DNA from: Nitrosomonas sp.
GTDB lineage: Bacteria > Pseudomonadota > Gammaproteobacteria > Burkholderiales > Nitrosomonadaceae
Length of the DNA stretch: 58,859 nucleotides
Direction: 5' to 3'
Assembly (NCBI GenBank): GCA_017984435.1
Contig: JAGNZK010000012.1
Location: 1 to 58,859, forward strand
The number at the start of each line of letters is the position of its first letter. The stretch's first letter is position 1. Below, in pieces: positions 25,994 through 36,537 of the stretch. The position numbers were made by a program, and so were the translations under genes. The notes beneath the pieces were generated by a model. That model was given only the letters and a program-made list of their open reading frames with translations. It searched no databases and was not told the origin of the DNA.

Positions 25994-27964
25994 ATGTCAA
26001 CCATTGAATCCGTTTTAAACGAAATGCGCGTTTTCCCACCCAAGGAGGAATTTTCCGGAAAAGCTAACATATCCGGTATTCAGTCCTATCAAGTCTTGTC
26101 AGCAGAGGCGGAATCGGATTATCAGCGTTTCTGGGCAAAACAAGCCAAGGAACAGATTCTTTGGCATAAACCTTTTACACAAATATTGGATGACCGGACG
26201 CCACCATTTTATCAATGGTTCACCGACGGTGTACTCAATGTTTCCTATAATTGCCTTGATCGGCATTTGGCAACACAGGCGGATAAAGTCGCTATTATTT
26301 TTGAATCTGATGACGGTGAAGTCATACAATCCACTTATCGCGATCTTCACCAACGCGTTTGTCAGCTGGCCAATGCGCTGAAATCAAAAAATATCAAAAA
26401 AGGCGACCGTGTCATTATTTATATGCCAATGCGCATTGAAGCGGTTGTTGCCATGCAGGCTTGTGCGCGCATTGGTGCGATTCACTCGGTGGTATTCGGC
26501 GGTTTTTCTGCCAAAAGTCTGCATGAACGCATCATCGACGCTGGCGCAATTGCGGTGATCACCGCCGATGAGCAAGTACGCGGCGGCAAGCACAATCCGC
26601 TCAAAGCAACCGTTGATGAAGCCATGCGCATGAATGACACGGCATCCGTAAAATTGGTTGTGGTTTATCAGCGCACAGGCACAGAAATACCTTTTAACCC
26701 GGCACGTGATGTGTGGTGGCATGAAATGACACAAAATGCGAGTACCCATTGTGAACCGGAATGGATAAACGCCGAACATCCTTTGTTTACACTCTATACC
26801 TCCGGATCAACCGGCAAGCCCAAAGGTGTTCAGCATTCCAGCGCCGGCTATTTGCTGGGAACCAAAGTAAGCATGCAGTGGATTTTTGACTACAAACCTG
26901 CGGATGTATTCTGGTGTACTGCCGATGTGGGCTGGATTACCGGCCACAGTTACGTCACCTACGGACCACTGGCGATGGGTGCCACACAGGTCATTTTTGA
27001 AGGAATTCCCACTTATCCGCATGCCGGGCGTTTCTGGGAAATCATTCAAAAACATAAAGTCACCACTTTTTATACCGCGCCGACGGCCATTCGTTCCCTG
27101 ATCAAACTGGGAGCGGATTTGCCGACGCAATACGATCTATCTTCGTTACGATTATTAGGATCAGTCGGTGAACCGATTAATCCTGAGGCCTGGATATGGT
27201 TCTATGAGAAAGTGGGACAATCGCGTTGTCCCATTGTCGACACTTGGTGGCAGACTGAAACCGGTTGCCATATGATTGCACCGATGCCGGGCGCTGTTGC
27301 GCTCAAACCCGGTTCATGTACTTTTCCATTGCCGGGGATTTTTGCCGCGATCGTCGATGAAGCCGGTCATGATGTGGAGAACGGCAAAGGTGGCTTCTTG
27401 GTGATCAAGAAGCCCTTCCCTTCACAAATCCGTACACTCTGGGGTGATCCGGAACGCTTCAAGAAAGTTTATTTTCCTGAAGATATTGGCCGTGGAAAGT
27501 ATTACCTGGCGGGTGATTCCGCATACCGTGATACGGATGGTTATTTCTGGATCATGGGGCGCGTTGATGATGTTCTGAATGTTTCCGGACATCGTTTAGG
27601 CACGATGGAGATTGAATCCGCTCTGGTTGCGCACCCGCTAGTCGCAGAAGCTGCTGTGGTCGGCAAGCCGCATGAAGTCAAAGGTGAGGTGGTGATTGCG
27701 TTTGTGGTGTTAAAAGGCCAATATCCGCATGGAGAGGAAGTTGTGCAAATCACTCATACATTGCGTGAGTGGGTAGCCAAAGAAATCGGCCCGATTGCCA
27801 AGCCTGATGAAATTCGCTTTGGAGAGAATCTGCCGAAAACCCGGTCGGGTAAAATTATGCGCCGATTACTGCGCACACTCGCTAAAGGTGAAGAAATAAC
27901 CCAGGATATTTCCACGCTGGAAAACCCGGCCATTCTTGAGCAATTGAAGTATCCATCTAAATAA
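25994..27964 (+). CDS. acsA: Acetyl-CoA synthetase (AMP-forming)
   Basis: 656 residues, the usual length for Acs. ANL-superfamily motifs: P-loop-like [41 protein letters not shown] (hinge) and the C-terminal [11 protein letters not shown] whose Lys is the classic acetylation and catalytic residue. Acs activates acetate via acetyl-AMP to acetyl-CoA, letting the cell assimilate acetate. Start ATG 25994 after GGAG. An MBL hydrolase gene follows after 50 bp and is probably co-transcribed. Propionate-specific homologues are possible, but the acetate form fits the motifs better. Confidence 0.93.
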   Translation: MSTIESVLNEMRVFPPKEEFSGKANISGIQSYQVLSAEAESDYQRFWAKQAKEQILWHKPFTQILDDRTPPFYQWFTDGVLNVSYNCLDRHLATQADKVAIIFESDDGEVIQSTYRDLHQRVCQLANALKSKNIKKGDRVIIYMPMRIEAVVAMQACARIGAIHSVVFGGFSAKSLHERIIDAGAIAVITADEQVRGGKHNPLKATVDEAMRMNDTASVKLVVVYQRTGTEIPFNPARDVWWHEMTQNASTHCEPEWINAEHPLFTLYTSGSTGKPKGVQHSSAGYLLGTKVSMQWIFDYKPADVFWCTADVGWITGHSYVTYGPLAMGATQVIFEGIPTYPHAGRFWEIIQKHKVTTFYTAPTAIRSLIKLGADLPTQYDLSSLRLLGSVGEPINPEAWIWFYEKVGQSRCPIVDTWWQTETGCHMIAPMPGAVALKPGSCTFPLPGIFAAIVDEAGHDVENGKGGFLVIKKPFPSQIRTLWGDPERFKKVYFPEDIGRGKYYLAGDSAYRDTDGYFWIMGRVDDVLNVSGHRLGTMEIESALVAHPLVAEAAVVGKPHEVKGEVVIAFVVLKGQYPHGEEVVQITHTLREWVAKEIGPIAKPDEIRFGENLPKTRSGKIMRRLLRTLAKGEEITQDISTLENPAILEQLKYPSK

Positions 27965-28014
27965 TTCCAAGCATTATCAGTCTATCTGAAGATTGTAAAT
28001 AAAACTGGAGAAGT

Positions 28015-28983
28015 ATGTCATCACCATTTGTTACCGATTATGAACACGGCATTAGTGCCATTGACGCGCAATTTCACCGTCCTCAACGCGCAGCGATTCA
28101 TTTACTCGTTGAAAAAGGCACGGCTGCATTGATTGATACGGGTACATCCTTTTCCGTCCCCGGTATCATCGCATCACTTGAGCAAAAAAATATTGCGATT
28201 GAAAATGTTGCTTATGTCATATTAACGCATATTCATCTTGATCACGCAGGCGGTGCAAGCGAATGCATGCGTCTTTTTCCCAATGCAGAACTGGTTGTGC
28301 ATCCGCGTGGCGCCAGTCATATGGCAAATCCTGTACGGCTTATCGCTGGCGCAATGAGTGTTTACGGAGAAGCGGAATTTAAACGCGTGTACGGTGAGAT
28401 TCAGCCTATTGACGCTACCCGGATTATTGAAGCGCCCGATGACAGCCGCATTGATCTCAATGGCCGCTCATTATTATTTATTGATACGCCCGGCCATGCA
28501 CGTCACCATAATTGTATCTATGATGAACGCAGCCGGTCTTTTTTTACAGGTGACACTTTCGGTGTTTCCTACCGGGAACTTGATGTCGATGGCATGGAAT
28601 TTGTATTTCCCACTACTTCACCCGTACAATTCGATCCCGATGCAGCGCATGCCTCACTGGATCGCATTATGAGCTATGCGCCGCACTACGCCTATCTGAC
28701 ACACTATAGCCGTATCGGCCATTTAACACATCATGCCGAATCGATGCATTATCTGATTGATGCACATGTAGATATCGCCCAACGAGCAAAAGATGCTTCA
28801 GAGAATAGACAAACAATTATTTCAGAAGCGCTGAGAGCGCTATTGATGCAGCGATTATCGGAACACGGTTGTCAATTACCACAAACAGAAATCAACAGTC
28901 TGTTACGCTCGGATATTACACTGAATACGCAAGGATTGATTCACTGGCTTGATCATCCGGCTGAACGATTTAAACGTCTATGA
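28015..28983 (+). CDS. Metallo-beta-lactamase-fold hydrolase
   Basis: A 322-aa protein with the MBL motif H72-x-H74-x-D76-H77 (ILTHIHLDHAGG), later metal ligands in DTPGHARHH and FFTGDTFG, and HYSRIGH at about residue 240. It is close to glyoxalase II-like hydrolases. The extra C-terminal helical region (about 250-322) is more than in a standard GloB. Position after acsA suggests a thioesterase-like or aldehyde-adduct role in carbon metabolism, which is inference. Confidence 0.85.
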   Translation: MSSPFVTDYEHGISAIDAQFHRPQRAAIHLLVEKGTAALIDTGTSFSVPGIIASLEQKNIAIENVAYVILTHIHLDHAGGASECMRLFPNAELVVHPRGASHMANPVRLIAGAMSVYGEAEFKRVYGEIQPIDATRIIEAPDDSRIDLNGRSLLFIDTPGHARHHNCIYDERSRSFFTGDTFGVSYRELDVDGMEFVFPTTSPVQFDPDAAHASLDRIMSYAPHYAYLTHYSRIGHLTHHAESMHYLIDAHVDIAQRAKDASENRQTIISEALRALLMQRLSEHGCQLPQTEINSLLRSDITLNTQGLIHWLDHPAERFKRL

Positions 28984-29126
28984 TTTTACAGTCATGCTTG
29001 TAACTCATATCAAGATAAATCTAGTCGAGAATTTCTTCTGGAAAACTATCGGATATACAGAAATACAATAAAATGGACCCAATGCGCATAACCTGATCGC
29101 ATTGAGTCCATTCTAATTCAACCGTT

Positions 29127-29342
29127 TTAAGCAGCCACTTTCTTTGAAGAAAAATGCACTTTCTTGGATGAGCCCGATACCATCGCAATCACCAGATAGC
29201 TCAGATAAAGAACCACCCCCAGAATCGCATCTGAAATAATCCATTCCGCAGTAGACTGTGGCAATTCAAACAGAGACAGTACACCAAAGAAAGTACCACT
29301 GATGATTATTGCCGCAATAATAAATATTTGACTTGTCTTCAT
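29127..29342 (-). CDS. Small membrane protein with two transmembrane helices
   Basis: 71 aa: a first helix (about 5-24, IFIIAAIIISGTFFGVLSLF), a short loop with TAEWIISDA, a second helix (about 37-56, GVVLYLSYLVIAMVS) and a Lys/Ser-rich tail (SSKKVHFSSKKVAA). No family is recognised. A good ribosome site (AGGAG) precedes ATG 29342. The gene is divergent from a small transcription unit, with four phased TTCACA repeats between them that may control either. Confidence 0.6.
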   Translation of the reverse strand: MKTSQIFIIAAIIISGTFFGVLSLFELPQSTAEWIISDAILGVVLYLSYLVIAMVSGSSKKVHFSSKKVAA

Positions 29343-29411
29343 AAAAATCTCCTGATTAAAAGTTATTAATACAATCCTATTTAAAAGTCTTGTAACGATA
29401 GGATACCATAC

Positions 29412-29455
29412 TTCACAAAAAGTTCACATATTATTCACACTATGTTCACAAATTT
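29412..29455. promoter_or_regulatory. Four direct repeats with exact 11-bp period (OmpR/PhoB-type operator)
   Basis: TTCACA occurs at 29412, 29423, 29434 and 29445, each followed by 5 AT-rich bases. Direct half-sites of 11 bp are how OmpR/PhoB-family winged-helix regulators bind, and a -10-like TTTAAAT lies about 10 bp downstream, as in Pho-type promoters. The site serves the plus-strand unit ending at 29674 and/or the divergent 71-aa protein. Which regulator binds is unknown. Confidence 0.6.
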
Positions 29456-29512
29456 GCAGTTAGTTTAAATCAGTATATTTTTATTGAATTTTAAAATAGC
29501 AGGAGTTTTCCC

Positions 29513-29584
29513 ATGTATTTCGTTCACTCAATACTCACGCATGCGCTAATGAAGAAGGAAACAAATCAAAACACGATTTGTTGA
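29513..29584 (+). CDS. Possible 23-aa small protein in its own transcription unit
   Basis: A 23-codon ORF (MYFVHSILTHALMKKETNQN...) starts at ATG 29513, 7 bp after a strong AGGAG. The phased repeats lie upstream and a strong terminator begins 58 bp downstream, so a transcript of about 200 nt is expected. It may be a real small protein, a leader peptide or a chance ORF in a small RNA. Confidence 0.4.
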   Translation: MYFVHSILTHALMKKETNQNTIC

Positions 29585-29642
29585 TTAACTTACCAAATTG
29601 GGAAAAGTGAGTGGAGTAGCCTACTTTAATCTCTACGGATTC

Positions 29643-29674
29643 AACGCCCCGCCGCTCGCGGCGGGGCGTTTTAT
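29643..29674 (+). terminator. Strong rho-independent terminator
   Basis: An 11-bp GC-rich stem (AACGCCCCGCC/GGCGGGGCGTT) with a short loop is followed on the plus strand by TTTTATT. No annotated long plus-strand gene ends here, so it closes the small unit at 29.45-29.67 kb. It also lies just beyond the end of the lipase gene (29712), but in the wrong order to serve as its best terminator. Confidence 0.85.
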
Positions 29675-29711
29675 TCTGAGGTACTGATGCTTAGTCTTGC
29701 TAATTCGAATA

Positions 29712-30941
29712 CTACCAACCTGTCTGGTAAATATTAGTAATAAGATCCACTGCATTATCATGGAACCTGGTAATGCCATGCCGATCAAACCTAAGATCAT
29801 ATAAATCTACCGATTCACTCGGCATAATTTCTTTTAAGTCAAAATTAAATTGAATCAGTGGCGTGACATGATGAGAATCGATATAAAACTTTCCGGTTTT
29901 ATCAGTATTAGAGACCGGATCATGCACATCGGCAATGACATAAATTAATTCCTGAAGCTGCTCGTTTGGTAATTTAGTGTAGGTATCAAAAAAATGATCG
30001 GGAACCGGTGAAGAATTAAATGCGTAGGTTTCAAGTCCCAATATTGCACCAACCGCTTGCGCTAATCCACCACCGAGAGAATGTCCTGTTACAGTAATTT
30101 TTATGCCGGGATGCCGATTAATCACATCTTGAGTAAACCTGAATGCATCTTTAAATTGATCACTGACGACACCAATTCCTATGGCGGTATCAGCGATGAC
30201 ATCACTGGCAGAATCTTCCCACTCTTTAGGAGAGCAGGAAAAATCACAAGTTTCAGTGCCACGAAATGCCAGAACTAATTCACCGGTATCACGATTTCTA
30301 TAAACACCCGCATCCATTCCGGAACTTGTCCCGGTGGGTTGAATTAAATCCCAAGAACCGACAGCGACATTATCAAAATCATAGATCGCATCGGCAAGTT
30401 GCGCATAGGGAATCGATTGCCCCAGTAAATCGACTGCACGTCGCTCTTCCGGGAACAGCATGCCATAAGGTTTCCAGGTTTCATTGGGAACATAATCCGG
30501 ATTGTTATATATCTCGACTTTTACTAACTCAAACAGCATAACCGCAGGATCATCGGGATTCGGCACCAGATTCAGATTGACGGCATATCGTTCCGTGCCA
30601 AATAGTTTTGGAACATCAACCTTTGGCAAAGTAAGTAATCCACTCACCGTTGAGAAAGTGGGACTGTTAATTTCCGAAGCCTCATCAGATTCCGTGGTTA
30701 GTAGCTGAAACCGGTTAGGGTTATCTGCCCCCAGCCATTGCAAGGATGCTTTGTATAACTGAGTGCTTTCTTGTTCTGTTACGATTATTTTCTGCAAGCA
30801 AACCAAGCCATTCGTTTCAAGAAAAGTAGCCGGTGCAGTTAGTTCCAAGCAATCATCGGGCAATGCATGTGTCACGGGCGCAATGAACATCAGGGCTATG
30901 AAACTCACAAATCTTGCGTAATACTGACAGCTATTTCTCAT
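29712..30941 (-). CDS. Exported class 3 lipase
   Basis: A 409-aa protein with signal peptide (to about ALPDD, residue 28). The second half is an alpha/beta-hydrolase of the lipase class 3 type: oxyanion segment LVLAFRGTE, nucleophile S288 in TVTGHSLGGGLAQ, probable Asp in VIADVHDPVSN and His further on (DSHHVTP). It would hydrolyse acyl esters outside the cytoplasm. The first 150 residues have no recognised domain. Cysteines in DFSCS and ETCDF may form a disulfide. Confidence 0.85.
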   Translation of the reverse strand: MRNSCQYYARFVSFIALMFIAPVTHALPDDCLELTAPATFLETNGLVCLQKIIVTEQESTQLYKASLQWLGADNPNRFQLLTTESDEASEINSPTFSTVSGLLTLPKVDVPKLFGTERYAVNLNLVPNPDDPAVMLFELVKVEIYNNPDYVPNETWKPYGMLFPEERRAVDLLGQSIPYAQLADAIYDFDNVAVGSWDLIQPTGTSSGMDAGVYRNRDTGELVLAFRGTETCDFSCSPKEWEDSASDVIADTAIGIGVVSDQFKDAFRFTQDVINRHPGIKITVTGHSLGGGLAQAVGAILGLETYAFNSSPVPDHFFDTYTKLPNEQLQELIYVIADVHDPVSNTDKTGKFYIDSHHVTPLIQFNFDLKEIMPSESVDLYDLRFDRHGITRFHDNAVDLITNIYQTGW

Positions 30942-31125
30942 GGCGTTATCGATTGGTATTTAATCGGAAACGTGAATCATAACCTGTTTTTCTTTCATCC
31001 ATCTATCGATCCATACGTTTTCTCGGCTATCAATGCACAAATGTGTTGCAGAGAAACATATATGACTGTAACTAACTAACAATAAACAGATATTATTCAC
31101 CATTACTACCACCCACTCATCGACC

Positions 31126-32283
31126 ATGAATGTCCCAAAACGCCGCATCGCCCATCTGGATATGGATGCTTTTTATGCATCGGTTGAACTGCTGCGTTAC
31201 CCCGAGCTACGCGGCCTGCCTGTGGTTATCGGCGGGCGAGCCGAACACACACCGGTCATACAAGCTGATAGCAGCAAGCATTTTTACAGGTTGCGTGACT
31301 ATGTCGGTCGCGGCGTTATCACGACAGCCACTTACGAAGCACGTGCAGCGGGCATTTTCTCCGCCATGGGCATCATGAAAGCCGCACAGCTTGCACCGGA
31401 TGCGATTCTTCTGCCGGTGGATTTTGATAGCTATCGCCATTATTCGCGCCTGTTTAAAGCGGCAGTTGCCGACATCGCCACGCAGATTGAAGATTCCGGT
31501 ATTGATGAAATATATATAGATCTGAGCAATCTTCCGGATGATACCTTGACGCTCGCACAACGTATTAAACAAGTCGTGAGAGATGCCACCGGACTCTCTT
31601 GCTCCATCGGTATCACGCCCAACAAATTGTTATCAAAAATCTGTTCGGATCTGGAGAAACCCGATGGACTGACTATTCTCGAGCTATCCGATATTCCTGA
31701 ACGGATCTGGCCGCTATCGGTGCGCAAAATCAATGGCATCGGCCCAAAAGCTGCTAATAAGCTTGCATCGTTGGGCATCACAACCATTGCTGAATTAGCG
31801 CAAGCTGATCTGAATCTCCTCCAGATCCATTTCGGACGTAGTTACTCGACTTGGTTATATGAAGTTTCCCGTGGCATTGATCAACGCCCGGTCATTACCC
31901 ATGTCGAGCCAAAATCCATCAGTCGGGAAACTACTTTTGAGCGGGATCTTCACCCGCGCCAGGATCGTTCTGCCTTATCAGAAGCATTCACCACACTCTG
32001 CACACAAGTCGCAGAGGATTTGCAACACAAAGGCTATATCGGGCGTACTATCAGTATCAAATTGCGCTTCGAGGATTTTCATACCGTCACACGGGATTTT
32101 ACGTTAACTGCACACACGGCGGATCCTGCGGTGATACGCCGCGCAGCGGGAGAATGTCTGCGACGGGTACCATTGAAGAAAAAACTCCGCTTACTTGGGG
32201 TAAAAGCCAGCGCACTTTCTTCGATCCACGCCATGCATGATGCGGAAGCCTCTCCTCAGAGAGAACTGCCGCTCACCTCTTAA
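31126..32283 (+). CDS. dinB: DNA polymerase IV (Y-family)
   Basis: 385 aa. Y-family palm motifs: AHLDMDAFYASVE (first catalytic Asp), SGIDEIYIDLS (Asp-Glu pair), LSCSIGITPNKLLSKI, the HhH segment INGIGPKAANKLASLGI and the little-finger domain with SISRETTFERDL. It performs error-prone bypass synthesis at damaged DNA. The C-terminal QRELPL is a plausible sliding-clamp binding motif. A pyrimidine-dimer glycosylase gene follows after 95 bp in the same direction. Confidence 0.95.
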   Translation: MNVPKRRIAHLDMDAFYASVELLRYPELRGLPVVIGGRAEHTPVIQADSSKHFYRLRDYVGRGVITTATYEARAAGIFSAMGIMKAAQLAPDAILLPVDFDSYRHYSRLFKAAVADIATQIEDSGIDEIYIDLSNLPDDTLTLAQRIKQVVRDATGLSCSIGITPNKLLSKICSDLEKPDGLTILELSDIPERIWPLSVRKINGIGPKAANKLASLGITTIAELAQADLNLLQIHFGRSYSTWLYEVSRGIDQRPVITHVEPKSISRETTFERDLHPRQDRSALSEAFTTLCTQVAEDLQHKGYIGRTISIKLRFEDFHTVTRDFTLTAHTADPAVIRRAAGECLRRVPLKKKLRLLGVKASALSSIHAMHDAEASPQRELPLTS

Positions 32284-32378
32284 ATAACCTCTGAGTAGCC
32301 CATATTGGCTATTTCGAGGACAATGTAAAATGTGTTTTTCTTGTATTGCAACGCTAGCTTAATTGGATATGAAAAAAT

Positions 32379-32816
32379 ATGAGACTGTGGTCAATACACC
32401 CAAGTTATTTGGATGCAAAAGGACTGGTTGCACTATGGCGGGAGGGACTTTTGGCGCAGAATGTTTTGCTTGGCAAAACCAAAGGGTATAAAAATCATCC
32501 GCAATTAATACGATTTAAGGCTGATAAGAATCCTACAGGCGCCATCGCCAGTTATTTAAGAAGCGTCGCCGATGAAGCAGATCGTAGGGGATATCACTTC
32601 GATAGGAATAAAATCATTAATGAGGAATTGGGTGGATCAATCGCCGTTACCACAGGCCAGTTGGATTATGAATTTAAGCACTTACTAGAGAAATTAAGGA
32701 AAAGAGATTCTGTGAGATACGATCAGTTATTTAAGACCACAGAAATCGAGCTTCACCCTATTTTTAATAAAGTGACCGGCGACCGGGAAGATTGGGAAAT
32801 CATCAGAGTTTTATAG
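32379..32816 (+). CDS. Pyrimidine-dimer DNA glycosylase/endonuclease V-like
   Basis: A 145-aa protein of the T4 endonuclease V-like pyrimidine-dimer glycosylase family: MRLWSIHPSYLDAKGLVALWREGLLAQNVLLG and YKNHPQLIRFK are characteristic of the cellular branch. The enzyme removes UV-induced cyclobutane dimers. Placement after dinB links direct repair and lesion bypass in one probable transcript. Confidence 0.85.
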   Translation: MRLWSIHPSYLDAKGLVALWREGLLAQNVLLGKTKGYKNHPQLIRFKADKNPTGAIASYLRSVADEADRRGYHFDRNKIINEELGGSIAVTTGQLDYEFKHLLEKLRKRDSVRYDQLFKTTEIELHPIFNKVTGDREDWEIIRVL

Positions 32817-33056
32817 TCATAAACTTATCATCACAGCAAATTTCACAGCCATAGTTCATTTCTAATTGTTTAATAAAGAAGTAACTTTAACATATTATTC
32901 AACAACTAATAATCTTACGAGAATCCATTGGTCACTTAGATAGCATCGTCATTCAGTTCGATATTAAAGGATTATTCTTCACAACGTGCTATAGTCCGAT
33001 AGTGACAAAGAAGTACGAGAAATACATTTTTATAAATTTTATGGATATAGCTATAA

Positions 33057-33218
33057 ATGAAACTTTCATCAATTCTTGTAATATTATTCGCATTAACATT
33101 AGTTGCTTGTGGTAAACCTACAGCGCCAGAAAGCGCAAGTTCCGAAGGCTACGGCACGACGCATGAAGGCAAAGCAGCCGAGGGTCGTAATGAACTTCCT
33201 CCAGCAGAAGCGAAGTAA
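33057..33218 (+). CDS. Small lipoprotein (53 aa)
   Basis: ATG 33057 opens a 53-aa frame with a lipoprotein signal (MKLSSILVILFALTLVACGK; lipobox LVAC, lipidated Cys18) and a short hydrophilic tail rich in Glu, Ala and Gly. The frame ends at TAA 33216-33218 and a perfect hairpin follows at 33284-33311. The leader is textbook although the ribosome site is weak. Function unknown. Confidence 0.7.
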   Translation: MKLSSILVILFALTLVACGKPTAPESASSEGYGTTHEGKAAEGRNELPPAEAK

Positions 33219-33283
33219 TAGCGTATAGGCTATTGATATTTAATAGCTTATCGTTCTACGTCGTTTAGCTGACTGAGAAGATA

Positions 33284-33311
33284 CCTGTAGGAATGTTATT
33301 GTTCCTACAGG
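33284..33311. terminator. Hairpin between the convergent lipoprotein and MFS genes
   Basis: A perfect 10-bp stem CCTGTAGGAA/TTCCTACAGG with an 8-nt loop lies in the gap between two converging genes, so it can end transcripts from both sides. T-runs are weak on both strands. Confidence 0.6.
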
Positions 33312-33325
33312 AGCTTCAAACAATT

Positions 33326-34627
33326 TTAATAACTAACCCTGGCTATTTCGCGCCCTCTTTTCTCATCCACAGTAGTAAGAAATACCAAGCCCAATATAAA
33401 AAATACCAGCGTACTGAGTAACGCTATCCGGTGGTCTCCCTCGAATAAATAGATCATTCCACCATAGGTTAGCGGACCGATGATCGCCGACAGTTTGGTA
33501 GCCAACCCCCATAATCCGAAGAATTCCCCCTGTCGCCCGGACGGTGTGAATTGCCCTACCAATGCCCTGCCCGCTGATTGAGCACCACCCAGTGCAACGC
33601 CGATTAAATTGGCGGCAATCCAAAATAAAGTCTCATCAGTGGCAAAATACGCACAAATAATCGCCGCAGACCAGATCAATAAAGTGATTGTAATACAGCG
33701 GCTGGAACCGATTTTGTCCTGTAAATGGCCGAACAGAAAAGCGCCGATTGCTGCGGTCACATTCACTACCATAATCAAAATGATCGTATCTTGGGTTTTG
33801 AACCCCATGACTTCCTGTGCATACACCGCTGCTAACACGATGACGATGTGAATACCCGAATAATAGGTGGTTAATGCGATTAAGAAACGAAATAAATCCG
33901 TGTGCTGGCTTGCGTGTCGCAGCGTGACTCTTAATCGCTCAAATCCTATCCGTATCAAATGAACATTTTTAAGCGATTTTGCAGCGCCACTCCGTTCGCG
34001 TAGCCAAAGCAATGTGGGTAAAGCAGCCATGCCAAATAACGCAGCGACAATCAACGTGGAAACCGGCACATAGTGCGAAGCATCCAACCCCTGATTTTCT
34101 GCATACGTCACATAAACCAGGCATAAAATCAGCGCAAGCAAACCACCCAAATAACCCAATGCCCAGCCATAACCGGAAAGCCGCCCCATCGTCTCAGGCG
34201 TGCTAATTTCAGGTAAAAATGCCGCGATCAGATTCTCACCGCTGGCAAACATGAAAGTCGCCAGTATGACCAAAATAATCGCTAAACTGACATCACCGGG
34301 ACCAACCAGACTCAATAACGCGGTAAACAGCACGCAACCCAGGGTTGTCACAACCAGAAAGCGTTTTTTCGCACTGGAATAATCGGCGATAGCGCCTACC
34401 ACCGGTGCACTCAGCAGAACCAACGCGTTAGCAGCGGCAATGGTCAGTGTCCAAAGCAGCGTGGCATGACCATTGCCGCTCCCAGCAGCAACCACGCCGA
34501 CAAAGTAAGCGTTAAAAATGGCGGTCAGTATGACGGTGGTGTAACCCGAATTGGCGAAATCGTACATGCACCATGCGAAGCGCTCACGCCGCGTGGCTGA
34601 ATCGGGATTATTATCGACGGATGACAT
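33326..34627 (-). CDS. UMF1-type MFS transporter (Atg22-like)
   Basis: About 433 aa with 12 transmembrane segments and the family start RERFAWCMYDFANSGYTTVILTAIFNAYF, which marks the UMF1/Atg22 branch of the major facilitator superfamily. GDVSLAI and GRLSGYGWALGYLGG follow. Yeast Atg22 exports amino acids from the vacuole; the bacterial substrate is unknown. I take ATG 34627 as start; the five-residue longer version would need TTG. It lies 34 bp downstream of fumC on the same strand. Confidence 0.85.
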   Translation of the reverse strand: MSSVDNNPDSATRRERFAWCMYDFANSGYTTVILTAIFNAYFVGVVAAGSGNGHATLLWTLTIAAANALVLLSAPVVGAIADYSSAKKRFLVVTTLGCVLFTALLSLVGPGDVSLAIILVILATFMFASGENLIAAFLPEISTPETMGRLSGYGWALGYLGGLLALILCLVYVTYAENQGLDASHYVPVSTLIVAALFGMAALPTLLWLRERSGAAKSLKNVHLIRIGFERLRVTLRHASQHTDLFRFLIALTTYYSGIHIVIVLAAVYAQEVMGFKTQDTIILIMVVNVTAAIGAFLFGHLQDKIGSSRCITITLLIWSAAIICAYFATDETLFWIAANLIGVALGGAQSAGRALVGQFTPSGRQGEFFGLWGLATKLSAIIGPLTYGGMIYLFEGDHRIALLSTLVFFILGLVFLTTVDEKRGREIARVSY

Positions 34628-34661
34628 GATGTATTTGGACAAAGGGATAAATGAAACCGCC

Positions 34662-36047
<1,386 letters not shown>

Positions 36048-36120
36048 ACGTAGTTACCTCATCAAATTGGATAAATTGGGGTATTGGTCTACCAACGAGT
36101 CGCTGAATTACACTGAATTC

Positions 36121-36189
36121 GTCATTCCGGCGAAAGCCGGAATCCAGAAAAATCAACAAACTGGACACCGGCCTTCGCCGGTGCGACGA
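36121..36189. repeat. REP-like double hairpin
   Basis: ATTCCGGC-GAAA-GCCGGAAT (36124-36143) and CACCGGC-CTTC-GCCGGTG (36166-36183) are joined by a CCAG/CTGG stem, giving a three-stem element. This is the common 'GTCATTCCGGCGAAAGCCGG' intergenic repeat known from many proteobacteria. It lies upstream of fumC. Confidence 0.8.
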
Positions 36190-36206
36190 ATAATTTAGTG
36201 TTCTCA

Positions 36207-36249
36207 TAAGATTTCGGTTTAGCGTTTCATTCATTGCATATATGACGTT
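36207..36249. repeat. 43-bp direct repeat, copy 1
   Basis: 38 of 43 positions match 36469-36511; all five differences are transitions. Both copies end in ACGTT. Copy 2 directly abuts the boundary of the TIR-like gene unit, copy 1 does not have the adjoining AGGC. Confidence 0.7.
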
Positions 36250-36386
36250 TTCTGTCCGAGTTGACACGACTGCTAAACGTTTTATCCGATTACAAAGCTC
36301 CTCGCGATTGCAACCAACATTATGAGCGAAATTTAACCCCCCCATACTGCCGCCGAGCACCGCATCATCTTCAATGGCAACAACTC

Positions 36387-36464
36387 GTAGGTTGGGTTGA
36401 ATGAAATGAAGCCCAACGATTGGCGGCTAGTTGATGTTGGGGTTCGTGCCTCACCCCAACCTAC
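36387..36464. repeat. 78-bp inverted-repeat element, copy 1
   Basis: Ends GTAGGTTGGG and CCCAACCTAC are perfect 10-bp inverted repeats, with inner GTTGGG and CCCAAC pairs. A degenerate relative of 77 bp is at 48881-48957. It is probably a non-autonomous hairpin repeat dispersed in this genome. Confidence 0.7.
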
Positions 36465-36468
36465 AAGC

Positions 36469-36511
36469 TAAGATTCCGGTTTAACATTTTATTCATTGCA
36501 TATATAACGTT
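36469..36511. repeat. 43-bp direct repeat, copy 2
   Basis: Partner of 36207-36249. It runs into ACGTTAGGC at 36507-36515, which is repeated in inverted form at the other side of the TIR-like gene. Confidence 0.7.
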
Positions 36512-36537
36512 AGGCTTAAGCACCATCAAGTTCATTT

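Noticed and set aside
29412-29455. Short CRISPR-like array
   Set aside because: 6-bp repeats with 5-bp spacers are far too short; 11-bp phasing fits regulator half-sites.
36327-36515. A complete integron attC site after the TIR-like gene
   Set aside because: GCCTAAC and possible GTTRRRY partners exist, but no proper R''-L''-L'-R' fold of normal size is visible and no integron integrase is in the window; kept only as cassette-like.
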